Shown one piece after another: positions 10,900 through 22,649 of a DNA stretch of 64,000 bases (the first letter of the stretch is position 1; each line of letters opens with the position of its first letter). The stretch is from Diphasiastrum complanatum. Lineage: Eukaryota > Streptophyta > Lycopodiopsida > Lycopodiales > Lycopodiaceae. The stretch covers positions 25,734,761 through 25,798,760 of the forward strand of contig CM055111.1 in the NCBI GenBank assembly GCA_029204225.1, read 5' to 3'. The translations under genes and the position numbers were made by a program. The notes beneath the pieces are model-generated. The model made no database searches, was not told the DNA's origin, and saw only the letters and a program-made list of their open reading frames with translations.

Positions 10900-11316
10900 T
10901 GTTATCAAAAGTTAAATTAAAATGGGCCCTTTGAGGGCATTTTGGCCATGAAGGTACTTGGGGCATTAAGCTTTCAAGACACAAGTTTTGCTATTAGCAT
11001 TGTTGCACCAAATCTATACAACTTTCTTGTCACTTCATGATGAATCACACTAGTGTAAGAGAAGCTTTAAAACTTAGCCTTGGGATCAAATTGTGAATCA
11101 TTGTTTATGCAAATGTTGCATACATGATATAAGCTAGTGTTCTTGTGGTCCACTTTGATGCGAGGGAATAAGAAAAAAACATTGTTAAAAAAGACATCTC
11201 ATTTGCACCCTAGAGGCCAATCTAGATTCAATTTATGTGCTAAACACAAAGCTTAACAAGATCATTCACACTTGAGGATCATTTCTCACACGTGTGAGCT
11301 TGCTGGAATTTTATCA
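10900..11316 (+). repeat. 5' LTR of copia B2 (start uncertain)
   Basis: The 3' end is firm: TTTTATCA directly before the primer site, with CTCACACGTGTGAG at about 11286-11299. The last 120 bp match the B1 LTRs in reverse complement. The start is a guess at TGTTATCAAAAG (10900). The piece is only 417 bp against 784-795 bp in B1, so it may be truncated. Confidence 0.55.
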
Positions 11317-11328
11317 TGGTATTAGAGC
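11317..11328 (+). other. Primer-binding site of copia B2
   Basis: TGGTATTAGAGC, one substitution from the usual TGGTATCAGAGC. Confidence 0.85.
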
Positions 11329-12071
11329 CAAATTAAGCTTTGCATGCTATTATCACTGTTTGTGCAAGAATTTGTGAGCCCAAATCAAGAAAAAAAAATT
11401 GTTTATCAGTTTTCTTTACCTTTTCTTGAAAAGTGTTTGGATCAAAGAGGATAGAATCAAGATTTTCAGATCAAAATTGACATTGTACGGAATTCTGGAA
11501 TTCCGGACGTGTGAAAATCAAAGTTTTTCAGACCTCTTTATTTCCTTCATCATTGGTCCAAAGATATTGATGTTATAGCTTGATGGAAAGCTTATAAGGA
11601 GTACTTTCCATTGCAATTGATCTCAAACCAATCTGATGTGTCTATCAAGAGTTATAAGCTCTTAAAGAGGGAGGGGTCCAAAATCCGAGTGACCACTTCT
11701 TTTTATTTGATTCACAATCCATTGTTTTGAGTAATCAACACAAGAAACTTGAGATCAAGACATAGTTTGGAGCTATTGAACACTTTGAGCCTTCTTTGAA
11801 TCAATATTGTTTTCTTTTGAAGCATCTAACACGTGCCAAAAGTAGAACCAAAACTTGTCTATACTTCTCAATTCAGTTTTTTGAGAAATTGATCTTGTTT
11901 ATCTTGTTTTGTGGAATATTCGAGACCTATCTCAAAATACAGTTGCAAGTTTTCACATAGAATTGGTAGCACACTCTTGAAAATTTTTATAGTGAAAGAG
12001 AGTAGCAACATTTAGTTTGTGTGGAATAAGCTCAAACATATAATTGTCCAATAACAAGAAGTCTTCACAAT

Positions 12072-12990
12072 ATGGCACCTGTAGGAGGATACCTCTTAGA
12101 ACCAAGTGAAAGACTAAGTATCTCCAATTACTCAATATGGAAGGTTAGGATGGAATCTGTTCTTATATACTCCAGGATGTTATGGACATAGTACTTGGTA
12201 TTGAGGAGTAGCCTCAAACACAACTTGAAATACCAAAGTATAGGAAGAGAGCTAGGATGGCTCTACACTTCTTTAAAATGAATGTCTCTAATGAGATTCT
12301 AAGAGAAACAGGATCTTGCACCACTTCTAAAGAAGCTTGGAATGCACTTAAGTCTATCTATGAAGCTAAGAACACTTCTAGAATACTCACTCTTAGAAAT
12401 CAGATTTTTCAAAGTTTTCAAAGAAGTGAGGAGAGTGCATCAAATTATGTTCTAAGAGTAAAAGATCTTCATAGAGATCTTGTTTGTGTTGGTGTCACAA
12501 TCAATCAAGATGAGCTAGTACAAGTCATTCTTAATGGCTTAAAAGAAGACTATGATAATCTTGTTTAATCTTTTGCCATAAAGGAGAAGTTGCCCAATTT
12601 GGAGACTCTTCAAGAAATTCTCATCTTTGAAGAAGCAAGGCAAAGTTACAAACTTTCAAGGATGAACAAACTCGAGCATATTGGAAGTGACAAAGTTCTC
12701 TTTGTCAAGGACAAGCATAAAGGAAGGAGCAAGAACCAGTTTTCTCAAGCTTTCAACAAAGACAAAGCCAAAGACAAAGACAAAGATGGAGAAGAGGATG
12801 ACTCAACTCATCCTTCTACTTCCAAGACCAAGAAGAAAAAAGTCAAGTGTTTCTTTTGTGGCAAGAAGGGGCACTATGCCTCTAATTGCTTCAAAAAGAA
12901 AAATTAACACAAACAAGCAAATCTCTCTAATGAGAAAGAAGAAGACTTTATTGCAAGTGATGGAGCAGGATCCTTCATGGTGTCAAGCTT
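12072..12990 (+). pseudogene. copia B2 gag
   Basis: Copia Gag (UBN2 type) starting MAPVGGYLLEPSERL at 12072 after a leader of about 740 bp. Damage visible: a frame break near 12165 (ATACTCCAGG where relatives have a continuous LILQDVMD frame), a TAG in the GIEE*PQTQ segment near 12210, and a TAA near 12566 where relatives have Gln (NLVQSF). The core KEAWNALKSIYEAKNTSR is intact. The zinc knuckle CFFCGKKGHYASNC is at about 12850-12890, followed by a stop at 12905. A working Gag cannot be made from this copy. Confidence 0.85.
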
Positions 12991-14862
12991 TTCTTCAACA
13001 CCCTTCAAGAAGGATGGAGCATGGTACATTGATAGTGGTGCCTCATCACATATGTGTTGTTCAAAGGAGTCTTTTGACTCTATTGTACCTTATAAAGGAC
13101 TTAAAGATTTATTTATATAGCAAATGACCATGAATGCTCTATTGAAGGAATTGGCAATATTCCATTAAAACTTGCTTCTTCTAAAGTTCTATCACTTTCC
13201 AATGTTCTTTTTGTTCCTAAGCTTACAAAAAACTTAATAAGCGTTGGAGAGTGGTTTGATTGTAGTTGTGATGTGAAATTCAATGCCAGTTCTTGCTTTA
13301 TTAAGAAAGGTGATGAGATCCTAGCTAATGGATCTAGATATGGTGGCATCTTCAAGTTAAATTCTTATGAGAATGCAAACTTTTATGAAATTGCCTTTAT
13401 ATCTAAGGTAAGATCACTTTCCAAAGATATCAAGCCATGTGAGGCTTGTGAGATTGCAAAATCACATAGAAAGCCATATCAAAAGTCTTCTGTTAAGACT
13501 TCTCATCCTTTGCAATTAATTCACTCAGATGTTCATTTTTCTTCCTCAAAAAGTATTGGTGGTGCAACTTGTTTTATTACCTTCATTGATGATTTCACAA
13601 GATATACTTGGTTGTACCTTCTTTCTTCAAAATCTATGGTGTTTGAACACTTCCTAGTTTTCAAAGCTTATGTTGAGAAACAGTTTTCTTTCAAAGTTAA
13701 AGCTTTGAGATGTGATGGAGGAGGTGAATACATCTCCATCAAGTTCTATGATTATTGTGAGGTTGAAGAGATTAAAGAGAGTTTTCTTTTGCTTATTCCT
13801 CATCTCAAATTGGGGTTGCTGAAAGAAAAAATTGATTTCTATGTGAATGTGCTAAAGCAATCCGAGTTGAAGCTTCTTTGCCTATTGAATATTGGGGAGA
13901 AGCAATTAATTGTGCAAATTATTTGTGCAATAGATTACCTCACAGTACACTTGCAGGAAGATCACCATATGAAGTCTTGTTTAAGAGGAGACCTAAGGTT
14001 GATTACCTTAGAGTTTTTGGATGTGCTTGCTTTGTTCATGTACCCTTGGAAACAAGAGATGATCCAAATTCAATCAAAGGGATCATGGTTGCATACTCAT
14101 CCAACAAGAAGGCATACAGAATTACAATTGAGAGTAGAGATGTTATTTTTCATGAGAATAAAAAATACATGTTTGATGAGGCCGAGACCAAAGATTCTCA
14201 AAAGGATTCTCCTATCATCACCCTTGAAGATTATCATGGGGAGATGGGACCGAGAATTGAGGAGGAGTCACCTCAAGTTTTCTCACCAAGGAGATCACAA
14301 AGAGAAAGATCCGAGCCTAAGAGGCTCACATATGGAGATAAAGGCAAACAAGTGGAACTCAACTCCACTAATTATGCATATTTTGTTTCACATGAAGAGC
14401 CAAAGGATGTACATGAAGCAATCAACTCAAGAGAATGGTTTCTAGCCATGAAGGAGGAGTATGATGCATTAATTACCAACAAGACATGGGAGCTTGTGGA
14501 TCTTTTATCCAACAAGCATATTATTGGTTGCAAATTGATTTTTCGAGTCAAATATAATCAAGATGGCACAATCAACAAGTACAAGGCAAGACTTTGTGCA
14601 AAGGGCTTTGCTCAAGTTTATGCACTTGATTATGAAGAGACTTTTGCTCTTGTTGCAAAGATGGTATCAATAAGAGTCATCATTTCTATTGCTTGTTTTT
14701 TCAAATGGCAAGTTTTTCAACTAGATGTCTCAAATGCTTTCTTAAATGGATATCTAGAAGAAGAGATTTATATGGAACAACCTCTTGGATTTATCCAAGA
14801 TAGGACCAAAGTTTGCTTGCTCTTCAGAAGTCTCTATGGACTAAAGCAAGCACCAAGATCAT
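12991..14862 (+). pseudogene. copia B2 protease-integrase-RT
   Basis: The protease segment has DSGASSHM near 13031 and a frame break near 13110. The pre-integrase region has lost its LWHRRLGHPN segment: the frame jumps from FYEIAFISKV to SLSKDIKPCEACEIAKSH near 13410. The integrase core reads HSDVHFSS and CDGGGEYIS, then a frameshift near 13820 is followed by a second frame from 13878 (YWGEAINCANYLCNRLPH). RT is readable to LYGLKQAPRS at 14862, where the sequence breaks before the YVDD box. B1 shows what is missing: RT end and RNase H. Confidence 0.85.
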
Positions 14863-14916
14863 AGTTTCTAAGATTGAATCCTAGTGAGATAAGGAAAGTG
14901 TTAAGTTGAGAATACC
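14863..14916 (-). other. 54-bp inverted RT fragment at the broken end of B2
   Basis: Directly after AAGATCAT (14855-14862) the sequence is the reverse complement of the next piece of the same RT gene. Read on the minus strand it starts GGTATTCTCAACTTAACAC and translates as WYSQLNTFLISLGFNL, the expected continuation of PRS in B1 (WYSRLNTFLESLGFNL). Beyond 14916 unrelated gypsy-type sequence starts. Confidence 0.85.
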
Positions 14917-17150
14917 TTTGTGGGGTAAAGGACCTCTTTTTCAGGTTATTTTTGACGAAAAATCATCGTCACTCGCTACTATGCCAATGCGGAACCGCTT
15001 AAAACTGACGCATAAATGGCCCATTATGGCCGGTTGCACTTTTATTGAAACTCCGTCTATTTATTGATTTAAGCTGGACTTACATTTATTTAAGAGGCTT
15101 ATACCCCTAGTTCCCGGGTTTGTCGGGACTAGGAGGTGCCAGTTCATCTTAAAAAACCAGTTAAATGACAACTTTATTCACCGTAGGCCACTTTGGTGAT
15201 TTAAAACCAAATTTGGGGCTCAGCCCTTAAGTCTGGGCCCAACTGCTAAAAGCACCTATTGGTGCCCATTCATGAAGAAGTGCACCTCTTTGGGCCCCAG
15301 TCTTCCATAGCATTAGAGAGGGCCAGCCTCTATGTAACATTCATCCATTATTCATTGTTCACTTTGAGAGAGAGAAAAAAAAGCTTGTAGAGAAGCTTGT
15401 GTGCAGAGAGCTCTTGGAGAGAAGGTGAAGAGAGAAGGAAGGATAAGAAGCTGTTATGCTTGGTGCCTCCACTCTCAGTCTCTTCCACCTTGCTGTCTAT
15501 TCCATTTCACTGCTATTGAGTCACTGATTTGATCATTAGCATTGTGTTTTCACCATTTCATTTTTGAAATCAGATTTGGTATTGTTTGCTTTTGCAGTCT
15601 TTCTAATCTTGTGATTGCAGACCCTGCTATTGTGGGACTTCATTTTGTATCTCTTTGTTGTCTCTGACATTTGTTTGTAGATTGTGGGGATTAGGATGTG
15701 AATATTTTATTATTTGTGATTATACAAGAAAGCAGTCTTTGTCTTGTTTATTGCTGATCACTAAGGCTTTCAAAGCTTTGTCATTAGGTTATTGGATCTA
15801 AATCCATTCCGTAGCCTGGTTAATCACTGGTCTGTGTTTCTTTAACCAACCAACTCTGTGAATCTATACATAGTGAGCCATAGGCCCTTTTAAATCTGCC
15901 TAAGGAATGCTTGAAAGTGTGAACCTTGAGCCTTCCATCTTTATGAGAGGAAATCTGATGTAAGTCGTTGAACTAAGAGACAGGAAAAACTTCTGCCCAG
16001 AAACCGGTCGCTTTACAAGTAATGAGCCCTGGGATCTAAACATTTAGATTACCTAGCTGTACATTGATTAGTATCTGTCATTATTGGCAATTTGAAAATG
16101 ATTGTTCATGCAAAATATTGTCAAATCGATTTCATTGAAGAATTGTGTGAACAAGGTGTCATTATCTGAAGCAACATTACATTATTGAATCCATTGAAAG
16201 CTGCTGATTGGCGCTCCATCTCTGCCTGCGAGTTTCCATCTCTGGATTTACCTATTGTAGTCTGAGTGGCGGCCTTGGATCTCTGCCAGCGTCCTTGTAA
16301 TCTGCCTGTTTGAGGCCTCTGCTACCCATCGTTGATTAGACAGCCAATTTGCACCCTGTTGATTGCTGAAGAGCGAAGCCTATTTTACTTTCAGAAGTCT
16401 ATAGAGAATAGTGATTTGAGGAAGACCATCATTATCTGCTGAGAGGATAAAGAGTGCACTGTCAGGCCTCTGTGAGATCCATTTGCAATGTGGAGTCCCT
16501 GCTCTATGTTCAGGTTTTGGTATTAGATTGCTATCAAACAAAGAAGTTAACCATACTTTCTATCCAAAAAGGAGCGATGCAATCCGCCTAACCCTATGCA
16601 TCGCAAGTCAAGAAACAGATCCGCCTAATCCACAGGTTGCCCTACAACTTGTTGAGGGCCGTGTAATCTGCCCACAATCCCTACCTATCTATGTTCAATC
16701 CCTATTCCCTGAGGTTTTCCTTACCTACCTATCCCTGCCTGCGACTTGTAGAGGGCCGTGCCCTCTACCAACGGCCCATCCCATCCTCTACTTGCCTGCG
16801 CCTATCTCACAGGCTATTCCAGCTACCTCACACTATGGTTTGAAACATTTCTTTGAATCCATATGTCTGTTTGGAATCTGCCTTGAAGAAATGTTGAAGT
16901 GAAACCGTTGCCCTACTGTTAGCCCGTTGGCCCTTGCCTGCAGCTCGTTGCTGCTCATCTGCTCATTTGCCTTGCATGCAATTTGCCTGTTTGTACATCT
17001 CGCATGTTCATACATTACCTTAACCTGTTTGGAAATTGGATTGATTCTTTGCTGCACTCATAAGAAGACTTCGGACTTATAATATCATTGTGCCAATAAT
17101 AACATAACTATTTTTGCCCTAGCAGTTCATCGAATCCCATTGAAACCTGA
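14917..17150 (+). repeat. Probable gypsy-1 LTR and 5' leader
   Basis: No protein match. The stretch precedes gypsy pol and has LTR/leader character: a G-C-rich hairpin at about 15107-15134 (CCTAGTTCCCG / CGGGACTAGG), GAGAGAGA tracts near 15370, and a leader rich in CTGCCTGC-type words (16200-16980). A perfect hairpin at about 16749-16769 has arms GTAGAGGGC / GCCCTCTAC. No primer-binding site or TG...CA ends could be fixed. The open frame at 16483-16902 shows no family signal. Gag is absent. Confidence 0.45.
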
Positions 17151-18635
17151 TGTAAAACCTGTCAGGGAATGACAAAGGAGGTTAGCTCAACATCTCATGG
17201 CACCTATAGCTAAGGAAATCCGAAAAATAAGGGATGCTGGCCTTATATTCTCTGTCACCAATGCTGAATGGTGCTCTACAATTGTACCCAAAGTTAAGAA
17301 GAATGGTTTGTGTGGACTTTAAACCCCTTAACAGGAGTACTATAAAGGACTACTACCCTTTACCCTTCATCAACCAAATGTTTGATCAATTAGATGGAAA
17401 GCAGATGTATATTTTTATGGACTGTTTCATAGGCTATAACCAAATAGACATAGCTCTTGAAGATAAGCTTAAGACGACTTTTACGACTCCATTTGTCACA
17501 TATGCTTATCATGTCATGTCATTTGGACTTTGTAATGCCCCGGGCACGTACCAGATGTTTATGAATGAATCCTTTCGAAACTGGTGTCTGAGCACATTAA
17601 GGTGTTTATGGATGACATTTGTATAGCAACCAACAATATTGAAGATCACATCAAAGTACTCAAGGAATGTTTTGAAGTGTGCTACAAGAGTCTGTAGCAC
17701 TAAATCCTAGGAAATGCCTTTTTGTAGTTCCATACGATATTCTCCTTGGACATGTTATAAGCAAGGACGACATAACTACTGTTCTAGCTAAAGTCCAGGG
17801 TGTTAGAGAGATGTTTGCCCCCATTAATGTAAAAGGTGTCAGATCCTTTTTAGGGAGTGTAGGATATTATAGGAGATTTTTAAAAGATTATAGCAAGATC
17901 ACTTTGCCTTTAGTAGAGCTCCTTGCAAAAGATAAACACTTCTTGTGGACTGAGGAGTGTCAGTATGTGTTTGACCATCTGAAAGATGCCTTGACGAAAG
18001 CACCAATTCTCAGACTACCCAAATGGGACAAAGAATTCCATCTTATTGTTGCTGCTGGACCTTTGGCCCTAAATTGTCCCTTGTTCCAGATTGAGAAACC
18101 AAAAATGTTACACCCCATAGCCTTTGCTGGTGTCAAGTTGAAGAGTGCCGAACCTAGATACAGTTATGGGAAAAGAGTGTGCCTACTAGTACGTTTTGTT
18201 GTGTCTAAGTTCAGACACTATCTTATCCATCAGAAAGTAGTCATTTATGCTCCTACCACTTCTATTAAACTCATGTTGAACAAACTTCACCCGCCAAATA
18301 GACTTGTCAAGTGGCTTGTTGTTCTAGAAGAATTCGATTATGAGTTGAGAAACAAACCGCCCAAAGCCAAAAATTTGGTGGATTGTTTATGTGATTATAG
18401 CCTGGTAGAGGAAGATGACCTTGAGATAGAAAGTCAAGAGAAGAAAGTAGATGACTTGAGGAATTCCCAACCTCACATTGATGTATTTGTTGAAGAACAG
18501 GGGTCATTGCAAGAAGTACCATTTGACTCAATGGACGAAGGGAATCATGAAATGTTTAAATTGGATGTCGAGGCAGTACCACAATGGTATCAAGCGTTAG
18601 CCCATTACCTGAAAAACTTGAATCTTCAGATTTAG
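17150..18635 (+). pseudogene. gypsy-1 RT-RNase H
   Basis: Ty3/gypsy pol. RT begins around QHLMAPIAKEIRKI and shows SVTNAEWCSTIVPKVKKNG, CVDFKPLNRSTIKDYYPLP, FMDCFIGYNQI and FGLCNAPGTYQMFMNE. The frame breaks near 17580-17620, with the catalytic FMDD (GTTTATGGATGAC) in the other frame, and resumes at 17679. It continues through GVRSFLGSVGYYRRFLKDYSKI and the connection LLAKDKHFLWTEECQ. RNase H is degenerate: the usual first-Asp block is changed (FHLIVAAGPLAL where DAS is expected). It ends after LVDCLCDYSLVEEDD without integrase. Less related to gypsy-2 and -3 than those are to each other. Confidence 0.85.
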
Positions 18636-18639
18636 CATG

Positions 18640-20095
18640 TCGTTAAATCTGATGTGGTGATCCTTGGACAATGCCTTAGTGAAGTAATTTGTTGCCATTA
18701 ACTCTGTCCTATAGCAAAACAATAACACTTCCTTGCTTTGTACTTTTTTCTCTATACTTGATTTCATTGTGTTTGCTTTGAGAGTGAAATCTCGAGAAAA
18801 AGAGTGCTATTGTGCTTTGATTATCACAATAAATTGTAGTTGGATGTTCTTGAGCAAGGTCAATATCTGCAAGTAGGTTCCTTAGCCAAATTGCCTCCTT
18901 GGTAGCATTCGTGACAGCTATGTATTTTGATTCAGTTGATGATAATGCTACAAAGATCTACTTTCGGTTGTTCCAAGAGATTGGGCCTTGATTGTATAAA
19001 AATACAAATCCAAAAGTCGATCTTCTGGTGTCGATATCTCCTGCCCACTCTGCATCTGTGTATCCTTCAATAATATTGGCAGATTGGTTGCCTCCATAAC
19101 AAATGTTGAGATGTTTGGTTTCTTGGACATACTTTTCATGACCTTCATGAGAGCTTTCCAATGAGTTGGCCCTAGATTTGATAGGAATTGATTGAGAGAT
19201 CTAATGGAGAATGCCAAGTCAGGTTGAGTGCAGAGCATAGCATACATGAGTGACCCGATGATGGAGTGAAATGGATAATGCTTTATTTTCTCCTTCTCTA
19301 CCTCGGATTGTGGACATTACTCCTTTGATAGCTTCAGATCAAGGTCGAGTGGGAAGTAGTTCAATTTGCAATTGGTCATTCCGTATTTGTTTAGCATATT
19401 GACTGATAAAAATCTATCTATTGGGTCGATCTCGATAGATCTGGATTTCGAGACACTAATGACCCATATTCATCTTGTATTCATGTTCTAGCATGCATTT
19501 CGTATCCTTCAATAAATTCAAATTGTTACTAAATAATAATGTATCATTGACATAAAGAGTGATGATAATGAAAGAAATAGAAACAGACTTAAAGTAAACA
19601 TTCGAGTCTACCGAGTTTGGAATTAAACCATTCTCGATTAGAAATGCATTGATATTCTGAAACCAAGCTCTTGGTGACTATTTTAAACCATAGAGAGTCT
19701 TGTGAATTTTGCACACTAGGTGCTTTTTACCATTCAGTTCGTATCCCGTTGGCTATGACATATAGATTTCCTCTTTGATGTCCCATTGAGAAAGGTAGTT
19801 TGTGATGGCTTCAATCATGTTCACACCTCATGAGGTGTTTTGCCATTCAGGGCCTTAGTGATGGATCCATTTTTTGGTAGGCAGCCATAGTAACAACTTC
19901 TGCCCAAAATTTCTTTGGAAGAGAGGCATGGGCCAGCATGCTCTTGGCACTTTTGATGAGTGTCTGATTCTTCCTCTCAGCTACACCATTGGACTGAGGC
20001 GAGACTTTGTTGTGTATTGTTGATGTATATCATTGGCCTTGCAGAAATCCTTGAATTCTGTGGAGATGAATTATGTGAAAGATTCAACTAGTTTC
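18640..20095 (-). pseudogene. Copia K integrase-RT-RNase H remnant
   Basis: Heavily decayed copia pol on the minus strand. At about 20090-19860 is the integrase end (VAERKNQTLIKSAKSML and FWAEVV). At about 19800-19480 is RT, with a segment coding for CKIHKTLYGLK-like sequence. At 19247-18960 are CTQPDLAFSIRSLNQF and RNase H GYTDAEWAGDIDTRRSTFG. At 18960-18640 is the RNase H end (STESKYIAVTNATKEAIWL). Several frameshifts and stops. It abuts gypsy-1 at its left end. Confidence 0.8.
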
Positions 20096-20455
20096 CTCAC
20101 ATTTTGCAATATTTCCATATTTGGCATATTGAGGCCAAAACTTGTTTTAGACTTAGAGGTTGACTTTTCAAAGTTCGTTAGTCTAAATTTCATTTGAATA
20201 AACATTTTCTGAAAGTGTGGGAAAGTTAGAATGCAAGTTTGAGTAGATTCAATTTAAATAGTTGGGTACATTAAATCTAGACCCAAAATTAGTAGGGTTA
20301 AGAGACAAACAAACTCAAAGCAAATAGGAGAACAATAATAGTTCATCCTATGTTGAGGAGCCAGAGAGCTCGAAGATGGGCGAAGAAAGATCGAATCACG
20401 AAAATTTGACCGCTTACATCTATGCAGACATGTGTGCAGTATCAACACCCGACAC
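20096..20455. other. No gene recognised
   Basis: AT-rich junction sequence between the minus copia K and a plus copia protease fragment. Probably decayed retroelement sequence, but nothing could be assigned. Confidence 0.3.
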
Positions 20456-20690
20456 ACAGGAGGTAATCCTTAATTTAGGAGCTATCTCACACTTCATTAC
20501 ATCATGATGGATCATGTCTGATTTACAAACTGTAGATCCATCAAGATTTATCATTGGAGATGGATCAAAGCATCAAGTGAATGGTATTGGTTCACTATGG
20601 CTCAACACAAATGGTAGAGACAAACGACTCAAAGATATTCTATTCGTGCCTACATTGCAGCAGGACTTGCTATCAGTGGCATAAATAGAT
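20456..20690 (+). pseudogene. copia protease fragment
   Basis: A plus-strand piece reading LNLGAISHFIT (catalytic DSGA changed to NLGA), then SRFIIGDGSKHQVNGIGSLW and LFVPTLQQDLLSV. It corresponds to copia J protease and pre-integrase sequence (GDGSKHMVDGTIVLW). The replaced catalytic Asp and a stop show it is dead. Confidence 0.75.
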
Positions 20691-20843
20691 AGTGCAGAGA
20701 TGCATGTAAATAGATAGACGAAAAATATAGAATACATGTCCACCTGTGTGCGAGACAATTTTGCAGGAGGATCAACAGATCCAAGAAGTTTGCTAGTAAG
20801 CGAGACACTATTCGTGAGAGAACATTATTTTTCTCACGCCAAT

Positions 20844-20870
20844 GCACTGTGTGAATCTGTCACACAGTGC
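20844..20870. repeat. Perfect 11-bp hairpin
   Basis: GCACTGTGTGA and TCACACAGTGC form a perfect inverted repeat with a 5-nt loop (ATCTG). No U-run follows and no gene context suggests a role. Confidence 0.8.
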
Positions 20871-21228
20871 AAAAATCAAGAGGATCAATAGATGATATTG
20901 TAGCTATTATGCACATATTATTCTGAATTTTGTCTGATCTCAAATGAATTGTTGGCTGCTATTATTCGTGTATCTCATTTACTTGTTTAATCAATTCCGC
21001 ACACTGGTTCAATCTTGTTGAATGTTGTATTAATCTATAATGATATAGTAGATGGTGACCAGCAATCATATCTGAACTTCATCTGAATTGATTTCATTCG
21101 CAATATTAATTTCAGAGCTCATTCAAGTTTCGCTTTGCTTTGTTTCGTTTTGTCTAGTTTCGTTTTGTTTCATTATAGAGCCTAATTGGCTTTGCACAAT
21201 TATTTTTCAATTCAAATTTTTATTCTCA
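20871..21228. other. No gene recognised
   Basis: AT-rich sequence with TTTCGTTTTG-type repeats near 21130-21175. Nothing could be assigned. Confidence 0.3.
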
Positions 21229-21850
21229 TCATCCATGCCTCTTACCGAGTGCAAGGATCTTATTACTCCTATCAATAATCTTGCATTGATCAGATTCAAA
21301 TTCTACCTTATGACCTAAATCTGTAATTCTACTTACTGATAACAGATTTGTAAAATGTTTAGGAACATACAAAACTTTTGATAGTAGTTTGAACTGATCA
21401 TGTTGAAATCGCAATCTTACAATACTTTTACCTTTAATAGTGTGAGTACTATTGTCACTAAGATGAATAAATTTCTTCGTGTTATAAGGTGTGTAGGAGT
21501 TGAAAATCTCACATCGATTGGTCATATATTGAGTTGCTCTAGAATCCAGAAACCATAAATCATCCAAAATTGCATTTTGGTCTTTGACCATAAATGCGCC
21601 TTCATCCACTTTGACCTAGAGAGATGATGAAACTGTGTTTGCTTGTTGATCAGGTTGCTTGGCTGCATTCTTTGCTTGGAGAATTCAACAATCCTTAATC
21701 TCATGGTTATTGCGCTTGAAATACCTCCAAAACATCTTCTTCATCGACTGTGGATTTGATGATTGTCCTTGATTTTGAGTCTGCTTCTGATTTGTTGCAG
21801 CCTTCTTGGAGCTTTTCTGTTTCTGTCTCTTAGAGCCTTTGTTGACATAT
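21229..21850 (-). pseudogene. copia gag end and protease fragment
   Basis: Minus strand. At 21850-21610 is a degenerate gag end with a zinc-knuckle-like CWRYFKRNNHEIKDC, in which the second Cys is lost, with stops. At 21609-21229 is a protease frame with LWFLDSRATQYMTNRCEIF, in which the catalytic DSGA has become DSRA, then HTIKGKSIVRLRFQ and VLYVPKHFTNLLSVSRI. It stops at the pre-integrase region. The changed active-site Gly and missing flanks mark it as dead. Confidence 0.8.
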
Positions 21851-22620
21851 AGCAAGAGAGTTCAAGCTTGAAAGCTTGATAGAGAGCTAACTACAATACT
21901 TTCTGATTGTGAATGATCTGCTTGATGAGAGCACAAGAAGCATCGTGTAATAACACTCAACTCCTTCACAATTCACAATAACATTTCAGACGATAAAAAA
22001 GATGTATGAACAGCAGATTTACACTAAGTAATTAGGTCTTCAAATGCGATTGCCAGTTGGCCACAGTCTGCTGGCATTCATTCAGTTCTTCTCATGGTGA
22101 AAATTAGTCGTAAACAGTCTGTCTGCATAAATGAACTAAAATTGTCACTCTGCATAAATGAACTAAAATTGACACTCTACAGAAATGAACTAAAATTGTC
22201 ACAGATGACAGTGTCGCAAAAGGCAACAATGTTGACTTTTGCAAAAAATGTGACAGTCCTAAAATCTCATTTTTTTTATTTTTTGAGGTAGCCCCACACT
22301 TTGCCAGAGTCATTTCCTTAACATTTGAGACACTTTGAAAAATGCGAAAAATGCGACTTTGCATATTTACTCGTAATTCTTGACAGGTGAAAAATGCAAA
22401 AAAGACGACACTACATTTTTACATGGGATTTCTGACAAGCGACAGTGTCGCAAGAATGCAAAAAATGCGACACTATAATTTTAATCATAATTTCTGACAT
22501 GCGACACTGTCAGGGTTGTAGAGAGAGAAAATGTGACACTGTTGTCAAACTCCGTGTATTTCTGTAGATTATATAAAACACGAAAAAATTTGCAAAACTG
22601 GATAAACAATGGATGAGGAT
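21851..22620. repeat. Short tandem and dispersed repeats, no gene
   Basis: Three 27-bp tandem copies at 22122-22202 (CATAAATGAACTAAAATTG core). To about 22520, longer imperfect repeats alternate TTTCTGACA, GCGACACTGTC or its complement GACAGTGTCGC, AATGCAAAAAA and TTTTTA. Inverted copies of GCGACACTGTC could pair. No family recognised. Confidence 0.7.
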
Positions 22621-22649
22621 TAAAACTAATTAGTCAATTAGTAAGAAGG

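Larger units (their letters stand above)
10900..14916 (+). mobile_element. Copia B2, truncated LTR retrotransposon
   Basis: Plus-strand copia of the same family as B1: LTR, primer site, leader, gag, protease, integrase and RT up to about 14862, then an inverted scrap and gypsy sequence. RT end, RNase H, polypurine tract and 3' LTR are missing. Gag and pol are broken by stops and frameshifts. It lies just upstream of the first visible kinase exon, on the opposite strand. Confidence 0.85.

Noticed and set aside
20844-20870. Transcription terminator
   Set aside because: A perfect hairpin, but this is plant nuclear DNA, no T-run follows and no gene ends here.
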